From NCBI GenBank assembly GCA_045589955.1, contig JAZNQD010000040.1, positions 1-30,007 on the forward strand: 30,007 nucleotides of DNA. The letters run 5' to 3'. Below the pieces are notes generated by a model. That model saw only the letters and a program-made list of their open reading frames with translations, searched no databases and was not told the DNA's origin. Made by a program: the position numbers and the translations under genes. The DNA is from CAJGCS01 sp045589955. Its GTDB lineage: Bacteria; Bacillota_I; Bacilli_A; ML615J-28; CAG-313. Shown one piece after another: positions 1 to 8,300 of this stretch (positions are counted from its first letter, which is position 1; every line of letters begins with the position of its first letter).

Positions 1-80
1 CCTGTGAATTAGTTTAGGGTTCAAGCAATTACACCTGTGAATTAGTTTAGGGTTTTAAAACCTGTGAAAAACTTTAGGGT
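1..80. repeat. Cluster of three direct end-repeat copies
   Basis: A 20-base unit, CCTGTGAATTAGTTTAGGGT, occurs at 1-20 and again at 34-53, with a degraded third copy at 61-80 (CCTGTGAAAAACTTTAGGGT). The same unit appears in inverted orientation at 374-391 and 402-420, so the copies bracket the transposase remnant. This is what terminal repeats of an insertion sequence look like, here multiplied on each side, perhaps by repeated or nested insertions. Seen directly; the assignment to the IS is inference. Confidence 0.7.
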
Positions 81-83
81 CAA

Positions 84-111
84 AAAATCCGACTAGAAAT
101 AGTCGGATTTT
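84..111. terminator. Hairpin terminator-like, symmetric
   Basis: A perfect 12-bp stem (84-95 with 100-111, core TCCGACTA/TAGTCGGA) closes a GAAA tetraloop. T-rich bases follow on the plus strand and on the minus strand, so it could stop transcription either way: from a gene left of the window, or from the transposase remnant. Confidence 0.6.
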
Positions 112-144
112 CTTTGCAAAAACACACAATAAATGATATAATAT

Positions 145-166
145 AAACGTAAGTTTACTTACGTTT
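145..166. repeat. 10-bp perfect inverted repeat
   Basis: AAACGTAAGT (145-154) and ACTTACGTTT (157-166) form a near-continuous palindrome with a two-base centre. It overlaps the stop codon of the transposase fragment on the minus strand. It may be part of the element's own end or a short hairpin; no function can be assigned. Confidence 0.5.
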
Positions 167-376
167 GGGGTTTCCTTTTATAGGAATGTCTTTGTTTAAT
201 GAATACATAATTCTATTTCGTAGTCTATTAAAATTTGTGTATCCATTAGCAGATTTTAGAATCGTTTTGATTCTTGAATTAGCTCCTTCAATAGGACCAT
301 TGGAAAGTCTCTTTCCTTGGTATCTAATGAAGGAGTTTTTTGTTTCGACTTTCCAATGAATAAGTATAGGGAGACC
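155..376 (-). pseudogene. ISL3-type transposase, C-terminal fragment
   Basis: Reading the minus strand, an open stretch of about 73 codons ends at 155-157 and contains RLSNGPIEGANSRIKTILK followed by a YTNFNRLRNRIMY segment. This matches the conserved C-terminal end of ISL3-family (DDE, Transposase_20/ISL3) transposases, which carry an NGxIEGxNxxIK motif followed by a Y-x-N-F-x-x-x-R-x-R segment. Full-length members have about 400 residues, so the N-terminal zinc finger, HTH and most of the catalytic core are missing. In-frame TAG at 377-379 lies within the inverted end repeat, so the fragment has no start of its own and is a dead relic. Confidence 0.72.
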
Positions 377-420
377 CTAAACTAATTCACTGGTATACTC
401 AAACCCTAAACTAATTCACA
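374..420. repeat. Two inverted copies of the end repeat
   Basis: ACCCTAAACTAATTCAC at 374-390 and AACCCTAAACTAATTCACA at 402-420 are reverse complements of the left-hand unit at 1-20 and 34-53. Together with those they frame a roughly 420-base element carrying the transposase remnant. Confidence 0.7.
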
Positions 421-514
421 TAATCTTTTAAAAGGCCTCATTTTTAATTTAGTTTTAATAAATATTAATTCTAGAATTTACCATAAAAAATCTAGGCAAA
501 AATTCGTAAAACGC

Positions 515-543
515 TTGCATAAATAATATAGTTATGTTATAAT
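515..543 (+). promoter_or_regulatory. Sigma-A promoter of the 585 gene
   Basis: TTGCAT at 515-520 and TATAAT at 538-543 are separated by 17 bases, and TG at 535-536 makes an extended -10. An AGGAGG ribosome binding site at 572-577 sits 7 bases before the ATG at 585. The rest of 421-514 is AT-rich with no gene visible. Confidence 0.85.
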
Positions 544-548
544 TATAG

Positions 549-562
549 TACAAACGCTTTCA
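549..562. promoter_or_regulatory. cre-like operator (LacI/CcpA family)
   Basis: TACAAACGCTTTCA matches the CcpA cre consensus TGNAANCGNWNNCA at all fixed positions but the second. It lies just after the transcription start expected from the -10 at 538-543, where a bound repressor would block transcription. This suggests catabolite repression or a sugar-responsive LacI-type regulator for the surface protein. The regulator is not in the window. Confidence 0.55.
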
Positions 563-584
563 AAAACATATAGGAGGAAAAATT

Positions 585-3482
585 ATGAAAAAAGCTTTTG
601 CTGTTATGACTACAATGTTAGTCGCTTTAGCATGTTTTGGTTTTTTAACTAAAGCTCAAGTAAACGCTGCTGAAAGTAAAATTTTTACTGAAGACCCTAC
701 TTTAGCTGAAGATGAAATTCCAATGTACATCATGGATAGTATTTATAGTACTTTCCCAAATTATTATAATAATGAAGAATTACCAGATGAAAAATGGCAA
801 GGTTCATCTCGTATGTATCCGTGGAACGAATTAAAATTACGTATCGCTCAATACGAAAATGGCCAACCTACTGGTAAATACTACGCTGTATATTTTACTG
901 GTGCACTTACTCACATGAGCGGAAACGACCAAGTACCTGGTGCTGGTAAAAACATTTTAGTATATGAACTAGACGCTGAAGGTAAAGTTCAATTATCAAG
1001 ATATGATCAAGGCACAAAATACGCTAACCGTAATGCTGCTGACCCATCTCTTTCTCACATGAACACAAACATTAGTGGACAAGATCTATACTTCAATATG
1101 CAAGAAGCATTCAAAAAAGTTGGTGACGGTGCAGACGATGGTCGTATGTACTTAGCATCATTAGTATTTGATGGTCAAGGTCGCGCAATCCGTGGTTCTG
1201 TTGGTAACTCAGTATTCTTAGAACCTGGAACTGAAGGTGCTGCTGCAAACTTAATGGCTCCTTTATTCTGCTACGTTGATGGTAAAGTTGTTAAATATGT
1301 TGAAGGTGAAACTATTCCTGATAAGAAGATGGAAGCTAAAGTTGACCCTGAAACTGGTGAAGTTATTCTTGACGAAGAAGGTAACCCAGAAATGGTAGAA
1401 ACTGACAAACCTGCAATGCTTTACAAGAGATTTACTTGGGCATGGTTTGAAAAAGATGCTGAAGGTAACTTACCTGAACACGTTAAAATTAACACTGTTG
1501 GATACCTTGAAGAAGGTTGGGATAAAGATGCATGGGACTACGCTTGGGAACAAGATGGTGGTATGATGTGTATCGCATTCATGGGAACTGATGGTAGCGA
1601 AGAATTATTAGACGCTGACATGTTAGCTGCTTATAATAGAGATCAAAAAGCTGCATGGACTGGTGAAGGCGAATATGTTGACGCTGCAGCTGGTACAGTA
1701 TCAAGAAACGTTATCACTCATTTCTATGTACCTGCTGGTGGTTACACTTATGACTTAGGTTACTTAGATAGAGGTACTGCTTTATATCCTATTTATCATA
1801 CAATTTTCTTAAACTCATTTGCATATGGTAGAGCTGAAAACTATTCTGCACAAAGAACAGTTAACTTCTCTGCTGGTGGTTTAATGGCTCAAGATTACGC
1901 TAGCGAAGGCACTGGTTTACGTTTAATGGAAAATAATGTTATCGAAGTTATGCCTGGTACAGTTATTAAACCTGGATCAAACGTTGTTTACACTGGTTTA
2001 ACTCGTTACTGGGATAAAGGTGAAGATGGTCAATCAAACGATGTAACTAAATTCATCTCTTCTGATTCAACTTGTGAATTCTATATTAAAGTTAATGGTT
2101 CAACAGTTGTTATGCCTAACTTATATGCTTCATTTGATGATTTAGTAACTGACTTCATGAAAGACATGAACGCATGGCGTAAATCATTATTATCTGAAGC
2201 TGATCAAGCTACATATGTAGATGTTCCTGCTCCAACTCAAGCTGAAGCTAATGGTTCTAGTAGTAAATTCTATACTACATTCAATAACTACTTCTGTAGT
2301 TTCTATGGTGATGCTAATAGCTTCATCGCTCAACCTCAATACAATGCAAAATGGCGTTGGGTTTATGAATACGTTGCACAACAAACTGGTTCTGGTGTAA
2401 CATTCGATTTCAACACTAACAAAGCTTCATCTCCTGGTCAATGGACTTGCTCAATGGCTGGTTTCTTATCACAAGCTCCTAAAGGTTCTGGATGGCCTTG
2501 CAACAAAGGTGATTTCACTAATGCTGCTACAGACTTATTATATCCAAGTTGGGGTGAATATGCTATCGACACAACTGGTGCAGAATTAGATACAGCTTAT
2601 GAAGTTGAATACCGTGTTGTTAATGCTGCAACTGAAAACGAATCTTCAATTTCAATTACTTATGTTGTAACTGACGTTTATACTCCAATCATTGAAGTTA
2701 ACGAAGCTGCATTAAATGTTTCTAATGAATTAGTTGATGGTGCATTAGTTATCAATGGTGGTCAACCTATTACTGCTGCTCAATTATTAACAGCTTATAA
2801 TGGTAAATACACTGAATTAACTAACACATTAGCTCAAAACTTAAAAGGTAGAGATATTACTTATAAAGTAACAATGGAATCTGACACATTAGATTTCAAT
2901 AACCCTACTGAAGGTTCTCACTTAGTTACTGCAAGAGTTGCTGCTTCTGCTACAAAACAAGCTGTTGCTCAATTTACAGTAGTTATCAGAGACAGAACTG
3001 CTCCAGAAGTTGAAGTTGTTTCTGAAACAGTTAATATTGCTTATGGTTCAACATTTGATGCATCTGTAGGTATCGTATCTGCATATGACAAAGTTGATGG
3101 CAATTTAAAACTTGCTCCATTTAGTTGGTGTGTTGATTTATCAGATACTCCAGTAAATACAACTAAACCTGGTCAATATACAGTTAAAGTTAGTGTTTAC
3201 GATAAAGCTGGTAACCACACAGATGTTTCTTACAAAGTAGTTGTTGCTGCTGCTTACGCATCTAACGATGCAGTTAAAGACTTAGGCGATCTTCTTGAAG
3301 AAGTTGGTATCCTAGTTGAAGAAGCTAAAGAAGCTATCAATGGTGTAATCAACCAAGTTACTGCTGTTAACACTAAGTTAGACAGCCAAAAAGGCGGATG
3401 CGCTAAATCTTCTGGTGCTTTAGCAGTTTCAATCTTAAGTGCTGCAAGCTTATTAGTAGTAGTTTTAAGAAAAAAACACTAA
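585..3482 (+). CDS. Large secreted surface protein with Cys C-terminal anchor tail
   Basis: A 965-residue exported protein. Residues 1-29 form a signal peptide (MKKAFAVMTTMLVALACFGF, then an A-x-A type cleavage region near VNAAES). Residues about 30-510 match no family I recognise. Residues about 512-650 hold an unassigned domain with DFMKDMNAWR and NAKWRWVYEYV (587-597), also found in the lipoprotein at 13725. Residues about 803-885 look like a bacterial Ig-like domain of the DUF5011 kind (starts DRTAPEVEVV, ends with a DKAGN motif). A heptad-like segment (about 896-935) precedes the C-terminal tail: GGCAKSS (C939), about 18 hydrophobic residues, then RKKH. No LPXTG motif is present. The tail looks like a membrane or processing signal. 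Codon use is biased as for a well-expressed gene. It is monocistronic or followed by weak readthrough. Function unknown; attachment or glycan binding is a guess. Confidence 0.85.
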   Translation: MKKAFAVMTTMLVALACFGFLTKAQVNAAESKIFTEDPTLAEDEIPMYIMDSIYSTFPNYYNNEELPDEKWQGSSRMYPWNELKLRIAQYENGQPTGKYYAVYFTGALTHMSGNDQVPGAGKNILVYELDAEGKVQLSRYDQGTKYANRNAADPSLSHMNTNISGQDLYFNMQEAFKKVGDGADDGRMYLASLVFDGQGRAIRGSVGNSVFLEPGTEGAAANLMAPLFCYVDGKVVKYVEGETIPDKKMEAKVDPETGEVILDEEGNPEMVETDKPAMLYKRFTWAWFEKDAEGNLPEHVKINTVGYLEEGWDKDAWDYAWEQDGGMMCIAFMGTDGSEELLDADMLAAYNRDQKAAWTGEGEYVDAAAGTVSRNVITHFYVPAGGYTYDLGYLDRGTALYPIYHTIFLNSFAYGRAENYSAQRTVNFSAGGLMAQDYASEGTGLRLMENNVIEVMPGTVIKPGSNVVYTGLTRYWDKGEDGQSNDVTKFISSDSTCEFYIKVNGSTVVMPNLYASFDDLVTDFMKDMNAWRKSLLSEADQATYVDVPAPTQAEANGSSSKFYTTFNNYFCSFYGDANSFIAQPQYNAKWRWVYEYVAQQTGSGVTFDFNTNKASSPGQWTCSMAGFLSQAPKGSGWPCNKGDFTNAATDLLYPSWGEYAIDTTGAELDTAYEVEYRVVNAATENESSISITYVVTDVYTPIIEVNEAALNVSNELVDGALVINGGQPITAAQLLTAYNGKYTELTNTLAQNLKGRDITYKVTMESDTLDFNNPTEGSHLVTARVAASATKQAVAQFTVVIRDRTAPEVEVVSETVNIAYGSTFDASVGIVSAYDKVDGNLKLAPFSWCVDLSDTPVNTTKPGQYTVKVSVYDKAGNHTDVSYKVVVAAAYASNDAVKDLGDLLEEVGILVEEAKEAINGVINQVTAVNTKLDSQKGGCAKSSGALAVSILSAASLLVVVLRKKH

Positions 3483-3493
3483 TTAATTAAACA

Positions 3494-3525
3494 ATAAGGG
3501 TGGAGTGCTTTGCTTCCACCCTTAT
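3494..3525 (+). terminator. Intergenic hairpin without a U-tract
   Basis: ATAAGGGTGGA (3494-3504) pairs perfectly with TCCACCCTTAT (3515-3525) around a 10-base loop. The bases after it (ATACTGAAATTATG) have no run of T, so intrinsic termination should be weak. It may instead stabilise the 3' end of the upstream mRNA while letting readthrough supply the next gene, for which I see no convincing promoter. Confidence 0.5.
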
Positions 3526-3536
3526 ATACTGAAATT

Positions 3537-4490
3537 ATGATATTTCAAAAAATAGACTTTAAAACAGACCTTAAAGAAATAACTGATATATGGAATAAAG
3601 AATTTGGTCTAGTTCTTCCTATATCATATGCATTGATGGAAAGAAATACCAATAATGCATATCAAGAAGCTTCTTTCATTGTAAAAGAGAATGAAGAAAT
3701 TGCTGGATTTATAATTTCAAAAATATATGATTATACATATCATAATGAAAGTTATGAACAAACAGGATGGATAAGTTTAATATATGTTGTCCCTAAATAT
3801 CGTAAACATGGTATAGGAACAAAACTTCTAAAGCTTTCTGAAGAAGAATTTATTAAACTTAATAAAACAACTTTATTTATTGGAAAAGACTTTTATAATT
3901 TCTTTCCTGGACTTCCAATAGATCTTAAAAAGAATTTGGAATGGTTTCAAAAAAGAGGTTACGAAAGACTTTATAATACTTGTGATTTAATAAAAAATAA
4001 GGATATTAAAATTCCACTTCGAAATAATAAGATTAAATTTGTTTTAGGAAATCAAGTTTCTCGAGCAAAGATAATAGAATTTATTGAGTCTAATTGGCCG
4101 GGTCGTTGGACATTAGAAGCAATTGATTATTTTGAAAGTGGCGGAGAGGGAAAAGAATATTTAGTTGGTTTGGATGGAAATAAGATATGTGCATTCGCTA
4201 AACTTGGTTTTCCTGATACTCCAACAAAACTAATTAGCTACAGTCTAACTTGGCGTGATAAATTCGATTTTTTAGGAGGAATCGGCCCGCTAGGTGTTGA
4301 TAAGAGCTACAGAGGTCAAAGTATCGGTTATGATTTAGTTGCTTCAGCAACAAATATCTTGATCGATGCAGGCGCTGATAATATCATAATAGACTGGACA
4401 AATTTACTTGACTTCTACCGAAAGTTCGGATTTGAAGTCTATAAAACTTATGATTATTTACAAAAAAATTTAAAAGGAGATTTAAAATGA
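3537..4490 (+). CDS. Tandem-domain GNAT N-acetyltransferase
   Basis: A 317-residue protein of two GNAT folds. The N-terminal one carries an acetyl-CoA loop (VVPKYRKHGIGTKLL, an R-x-x-G-x-G/A type motif). The C-terminal one carries VDKSYRGQSIGYDLVASA and ends with FYRKFGFEVYKTYDYLQK, a typical last GNAT strand. I chose the ATG at 3537 rather than a TTG at 3510, because the TTG lies within the preceding hairpin. No clear ribosome binding site precedes either start. The stop overlaps the next ATG (ATGA at 4487-4490), so translation is coupled to the solute-binding lipoprotein. In Bacillus subtilis a GNAT gene (ybbJ) also lies beside the murQ/namZ genes, so a role in acetylating an amino sugar or muropeptide is possible. 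The substrate is unknown. Confidence 0.8.
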   Translation: MIFQKIDFKTDLKEITDIWNKEFGLVLPISYALMERNTNNAYQEASFIVKENEEIAGFIISKIYDYTYHNESYEQTGWISLIYVVPKYRKHGIGTKLLKLSEEEFIKLNKTTLFIGKDFYNFFPGLPIDLKKNLEWFQKRGYERLYNTCDLIKNKDIKIPLRNNKIKFVLGNQVSRAKIIEFIESNWPGRWTLEAIDYFESGGEGKEYLVGLDGNKICAFAKLGFPDTPTKLISYSLTWRDKFDFLGGIGPLGVDKSYRGQSIGYDLVASATNILIDAGADNIIIDWTNLLDFYRKFGFEVYKTYDYLQKNLKGDLK

Positions 4491-6181
4491 AATTAAAAAA
4501 GATTTTTACTTTTGTTATTGCATTAGTAGTTTGTCTTTCATTAGTTGCATGTAAACCTAAACCTCAAGGTGGAACTGGAGGCGGTGGTGAACAACCTGGA
4601 CCTTCAACTCATACATGCGCAGATAATAATGGTGACAATAAATGTGACCAATGTGGTAAAGATTTAGGCGGCGGCGAACAACCAGCTGTTTACCAACCTA
4701 AATGGGAATTAAATCCTACTGGTTGGAAAGGTAACGGTATGTACGTTAAAATTAAATGTTTACCAGTTTCTGAATTTGACCCATTTGATGTTAACTATAC
4801 TGGTGACAACCAAGAAATTAAAATGAGACATCAACAATTAGTTGCTCAAGCTTATGATATTAAAATTAAATATGTTGCTTGGGATGACTCTGAACAATGG
4901 GGACCTGTTCGTGCTGCTGCAGTAGTAAGTAACTTCACAAGTGGTGCTTATCAAGCAGATGATATTTATGTAGTTAATATTTCAAGTAACTGGATTCCTA
5001 CAATCGTTAAATCTGGTGCATTAGCTCCATTAGCAGTTATCAGAAATGGTAACGTTACTGAAGGTATCTTAGCTAACTTCAACAGTGATGGCGATAAATA
5101 TATCCAAGACCCAACTATCAATGAAGCATTATCTGCATCAAATAAAGTTTATGGTATTTCTACAGGTAAATCAACTCCTGACCATTTCATTTACTATAAC
5201 GTTGATTTAGTTGAAAAAGCTAACGCTGAAGATCCAGCTGATTTATGGATGAAAGGTGAATGGACATTATCAAGATTCCAAGAATGGGTTAGAACAACTC
5301 AAAGTAACTTACCTGCTGAACACTATGTATTAGACATGGGTTACCCTGAATTTGCTTTAGGTATGGTTGCTTCAACTGGTAACCAATTCGTTTCTGTAAG
5401 CCCAATCCAAAAAATCAACATGTTAGAAGATGGTGTTACTAACGTTATCAAAGTTATCCAAAACTTCTACAAAGATGGTTATTATAATGCACGTGGTTCA
5501 CAAGACGTTACTGACCAATTCATTTCTGGTACTACAGTTCTTCACTCTGGTCAATTCTGGTTCATCAAAGCTGACGACAGATTCAATGCTAAAGTTAACA
5601 ACTTAAGATTAGGTGTTGTTCCTTACCCAGCTGCAGATGGTGATAACATTAGTGTTATTACTTCAAGTGATGCTGACGAAGCTATCATCGGTTCAAATGG
5701 CGAACCATTAACTAAAGATGGTGCTTACGTTACAGGTTTAGATATGAGTGGTGCTTCATTCAAGATTCCATTCGCATCAACAACTTGCTACAGTGTTCTT
5801 GACTACTCTAACGGTAAAAATGGTATCAACGCTGAAATCGTTGCTAACATCTTAATCGACTTATATGCAGGTCAAGGTGCTGATCCAGCTCAAACTGAAA
5901 CATTAACAGAAGAAGAAGGATTCAGAATTTACTTAGAATCATTATTCGACCGTCCTATCGATATCGAAGTTGTTATGTCTACATATAATAGCACTTACTT
6001 CGAATTATTCGAAACTGTTTCTATGACAGTTGGTGGTGGTTCTCACTTCGGTACAGATGCATTCTGGCCATTATGTGGAACTATCTGTAGAGATGCTTCT
6101 AAAGATCCATTTACAGAATTCAACGCTGTTTACGATAAATATCGTCAAGCAATGGTTGACATGGGTTATAACCCTCGTTAA
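4487..6181 (+). CDS. Solute-binding lipoprotein of a sugar ABC transporter (SBP family 1)
   Basis: A 564-residue lipoprotein. The signal peptide ends in a lipobox LVAC, with Cys22 as the lipid site. A Gly-rich linker (23-41) leads to a compact Cys/His segment HTCADNNGDNKCDQC (42-56), then another Gly-rich spacer. The rest fits extracellular solute-binding proteins of family 1, for example YYNVDLVEKANAEDP followed by WMKGEWTLSRFQEW, a stretch typical of carbohydrate SBPs. It is longer than usual (about 420-450 residues) because of the N-terminal insertion. It would capture a sugar or oligosaccharide at the outer face of the membrane. No permease or ATPase gene is adjacent, so its partners are elsewhere. 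It lies just before the MurNAc operon, so muropeptide sugars are plausible ligands (inference). A ribosome binding site (GGAGA) precedes the ATG. Confidence 0.83.
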   Translation: MKLKKIFTFVIALVVCLSLVACKPKPQGGTGGGGEQPGPSTHTCADNNGDNKCDQCGKDLGGGEQPAVYQPKWELNPTGWKGNGMYVKIKCLPVSEFDPFDVNYTGDNQEIKMRHQQLVAQAYDIKIKYVAWDDSEQWGPVRAAAVVSNFTSGAYQADDIYVVNISSNWIPTIVKSGALAPLAVIRNGNVTEGILANFNSDGDKYIQDPTINEALSASNKVYGISTGKSTPDHFIYYNVDLVEKANAEDPADLWMKGEWTLSRFQEWVRTTQSNLPAEHYVLDMGYPEFALGMVASTGNQFVSVSPIQKINMLEDGVTNVIKVIQNFYKDGYYNARGSQDVTDQFISGTTVLHSGQFWFIKADDRFNAKVNNLRLGVVPYPAADGDNISVITSSDADEAIIGSNGEPLTKDGAYVTGLDMSGASFKIPFASTTCYSVLDYSNGKNGINAEIVANILIDLYAGQGADPAQTETLTEEEGFRIYLESLFDRPIDIEVVMSTYNSTYFELFETVSMTVGGGSHFGTDAFWPLCGTICRDASKDPFTEFNAVYDKYRQAMVDMGYNPR

Positions 6182-6194
6182 TATTTAACAAATT

Positions 6195-6226
6195 AGATGA
6201 GAAACTTTTGTTTCTCATCTTTTTTT
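6195..6226 (+). terminator. Rho-independent terminator
   Basis: AGATGAGAAA (6195-6204) pairs with TTTCTCATCT (6211-6220), followed by a T-run to 6226. It separates the GNAT/SBP transcript from the MurNAc operon. Confidence 0.9.
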
Positions 6227-6245
6227 ATAAATATTATTTTATCTA

Positions 6246-6274
6246 GTGAAATAAATTGAAGAATATGCTATAAT
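6246..6274 (+). promoter_or_regulatory. Promoter of the MurNAc-salvage operon
   Basis: An extended -10 (TGCTATAAT, with TATAAT at 6269-6274) lies after the terminator. The -35 at 6246-6251 is weak (GTGAAA). The GGAGGA ribosome binding site at 6285-6290 sets the ATG at 6297. I see no obvious cre or MurR-type operator. Confidence 0.65.
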
Positions 6275-6296
6275 AATATATATTGGAGGAATATGT

Positions 6297-7148
6297 ATGG
6301 AATTTGAAAAGAAAACCCAATCAAAAGCATATTACTTTTTTGAAAAATTATTTAGAACATTTATTTGCAATATTCTTTGTGTAGCCTCAATGGCTATTCC
6401 TGTTGCAATATTCATTTTATTATTAATTGATTTAGGCCGTTATGGAGCCGATGCTAAAATTAATGTTGATGATATGAATAAACTAATGTTATTATTCTGG
6501 ATTGCAAGTGCCTCATTTATCGGCACATTCCCTTTTTTAATCCTACCTTCCCTTGTTGCATCTACTGATGTATTAAAAGATGGATTATCTGGAACGAATG
6601 TATTTAAATCATGGTTTTATGCATTTAAAAGATATTTTCTAAAATCAATGCTTATAGGCTTAATCTATAGTGGTTTATTTCTAATCGTTTGGTTTTGTTT
6701 ATATTTTTATAGTAATGCTAACCTAATGGATTTTTCTAATGTGTTTGGAGAAAATGTTGCACAAGTATTATCAAAAATCCAAACATTTATGTTTCAGGCT
6801 GGATTCGTTGTTATATTACTTTTTGCAATTATACTATGCTTATTAGTTGTACATATTCCAATGGTGATAATTACACTTCCAAGAATGCGTGTTATTGATA
6901 TGTTAAAAACAAATGTCTTTATGGCAATTAATTATTTTTTAAACACCATTGTCCTATTTGCAATGTTAATTGTTAGTATTATTGGATTTGCATTTTTCCC
7001 GATTTGGATTATCTTTGGCATAAGCCTACCAATCTTAATTGGACTTAGATTTTCGAAGGTTAATTATCGTGAATTAGAAAAAGTTGATTTTGATAAAATA
7101 AATAGTCAAGTTGAAAAAGATTTAGAAGAAGAGGAGTTATATGAGTAA
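6297..7148 (+). CDS. YesL-like (DUF624) integral membrane protein
   Basis: A 283-residue protein with about five hydrophobic segments (roughly 20-47, 63-90, 112-138, 163-192, 205-245) and a charged C-terminal tail. The order of segments and the basic loop FPFLILPSLVASTD fit the YesL/DUF624 family, which is often encoded beside carbohydrate ABC transporters and is thought to be an accessory membrane component, though its biochemical role is unsettled. It is the first gene of the operon and its end overlaps namZ by 8 bases, so the two are translationally coupled. It may assist uptake by the SBP just upstream. Confident about a polytopic membrane protein, moderately confident about the family. 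Confidence 0.7.
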   Translation: MEFEKKTQSKAYYFFEKLFRTFICNILCVASMAIPVAIFILLLIDLGRYGADAKINVDDMNKLMLLFWIASASFIGTFPFLILPSLVASTDVLKDGLSGTNVFKSWFYAFKRYFLKSMLIGLIYSGLFLIVWFCLYFYSNANLMDFSNVFGENVAQVLSKIQTFMFQAGFVVILLFAIILCLLVVHIPMVIITLPRMRVIDMLKTNVFMAINYFLNTIVLFAMLIVSIIGFAFFPIWIIFGISLPILIGLRFSKVNYRELEKVDFDKINSQVEKDLEEEELYE

Positions 7149-8289
7149 AGTAGTTTTAGGTATTGAAAGAATTGATGAATATAAAGATTTTTTTAAAGGA
7201 AAGAGAATTGGTTTAATCACAAATCCAACTGGGATAACAAGTGATTTTGTTTCTTCAATTGATGTATTAAGAGAAAAAACAAATCTTGTTGCTTTGTTTT
7301 CGCCAGAACATGGAGTTAGAGCTGATATTCAAGCAGGTATGCACTTACCAACATATGTTGATGAAGAAACTGGTATTACAGTTTACAGCTTATATGGTAA
7401 ACATAAAAGACCATCTCAAGAAATGATGGATCAAATTGATATAATGTCAATTGATGTTCAAGACAATGGTTCTAGATATTATACATTCATTTATACAATG
7501 GCATATGCAATGTATGCTTGTGCTGAATGTGGTAAAGAGTTTGTAGTCTTTGATAGACCTAACCCAATTGGTGGAGTTAAAGTTGAAGGAAATAAACTTG
7601 ATACTGAAAAATATCGTTCTTTTGTTGGGTATTTTGAAATGCCTCAACGTCATGGTATGACTATTGGTGAACTTGCGAAACTATTTAATGAGGAATATAA
7701 AATAGGTTGTAAATTAACAGTTATTCCAATGAAAGGGTGGGAACGCCATATGAGTTTTGAAGACACTGGTCTTCCTTGGGTAGTACCTACACCAAATATT
7801 CCAACAATTAATACTTGTTATACCTATAATGCAACTTGCATTTTTGAAGGAACTAACTTTGCAGAAGGAAGAGGAACAACAACACCGTTCGAACTTATTG
7901 GTGCACCTTGGGTAAAATCAGAAGTTCTTGCAAGAGAATTAAATGCTTATAATCTTGAAGGTGTTCATTTTAGACCACAATACTTCACTCCAACGTTCTC
8001 AAAATATAAAGACGAATTATGTGGTGGTGTATATGTTCATGTTACAAATCGTGAAAAGTTTGACACTATTAAAACAAGTTGGACTTTATTACATCATATC
8101 AGAACTACTTATAAAGAACACTTCAAAATTAATAAACCTTATGTTGAAGGCCGTCCAACTTTATTCCATTTTGAAGCAGGACATGATAATGTAATTGTTC
8201 CAAATCAAACTTTAGAACAACAATTACAACACTTAGAAGAAAACAAAAAAGAATTCTTAGAAATTCGTAAACCATATTTATTATATTAG
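7141..8289 (+). CDS. namZ: Exo-beta-N-acetylmuramidase NamZ (DUF1343, GH171)
   Basis: A 382-residue protein that aligns in my reading with NamZ/YbbC. It has RIGLITNPTGIT near the N-terminus, LFSPEHGVRAD, an IDVQDNGSRYYTFIYTM block, DRPNPIGG, and the late FEGTNFAEGRGTTTPFE segment. Family members remove terminal non-reducing MurNAc from MurNAc-GlcNAc and short glycans. The N-terminus (MSKVVLGIERIDEYKDFF) has no signal peptide, unlike the secreted B. subtilis enzyme, so it probably acts in the cytoplasm on imported disaccharides. It overlaps the upstream gene by 8 bases and has its own GAGGAG ribosome binding site. The AnmK gene follows after 11 bases. Family assignment is strong; the intracellular location is inference from the missing signal. 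Confidence 0.9.
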   Translation: MSKVVLGIERIDEYKDFFKGKRIGLITNPTGITSDFVSSIDVLREKTNLVALFSPEHGVRADIQAGMHLPTYVDEETGITVYSLYGKHKRPSQEMMDQIDIMSIDVQDNGSRYYTFIYTMAYAMYACAECGKEFVVFDRPNPIGGVKVEGNKLDTEKYRSFVGYFEMPQRHGMTIGELAKLFNEEYKIGCKLTVIPMKGWERHMSFEDTGLPWVVPTPNIPTINTCYTYNATCIFEGTNFAEGRGTTTPFELIGAPWVKSEVLARELNAYNLEGVHFRPQYFTPTFSKYKDELCGGVYVHVTNREKFDTIKTSWTLLHHIRTTYKEHFKINKPYVEGRPTLFHFEAGHDNVIVPNQTLEQQLQHLEENKKEFLEIRKPYLLY

Positions 8290-8300
8290 TAGGATTATTT

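Noticed and set aside
1..80. CRISPR-like direct repeats
   Set aside because: Units are 33 and 27 bases apart with too short, unequal spacers, and inverted copies exist at 374-420; no cas genes are near.
165..359. A 64-codon plus-strand frame in the IS remnant
   Set aside because: It is antisense to the transposase C-terminus, which has clear family motifs on the minus strand.
7447..7653. Minus-strand frame inside namZ
   Set aside because: Shadow of a conserved gene; no ribosome binding site or family similarity.
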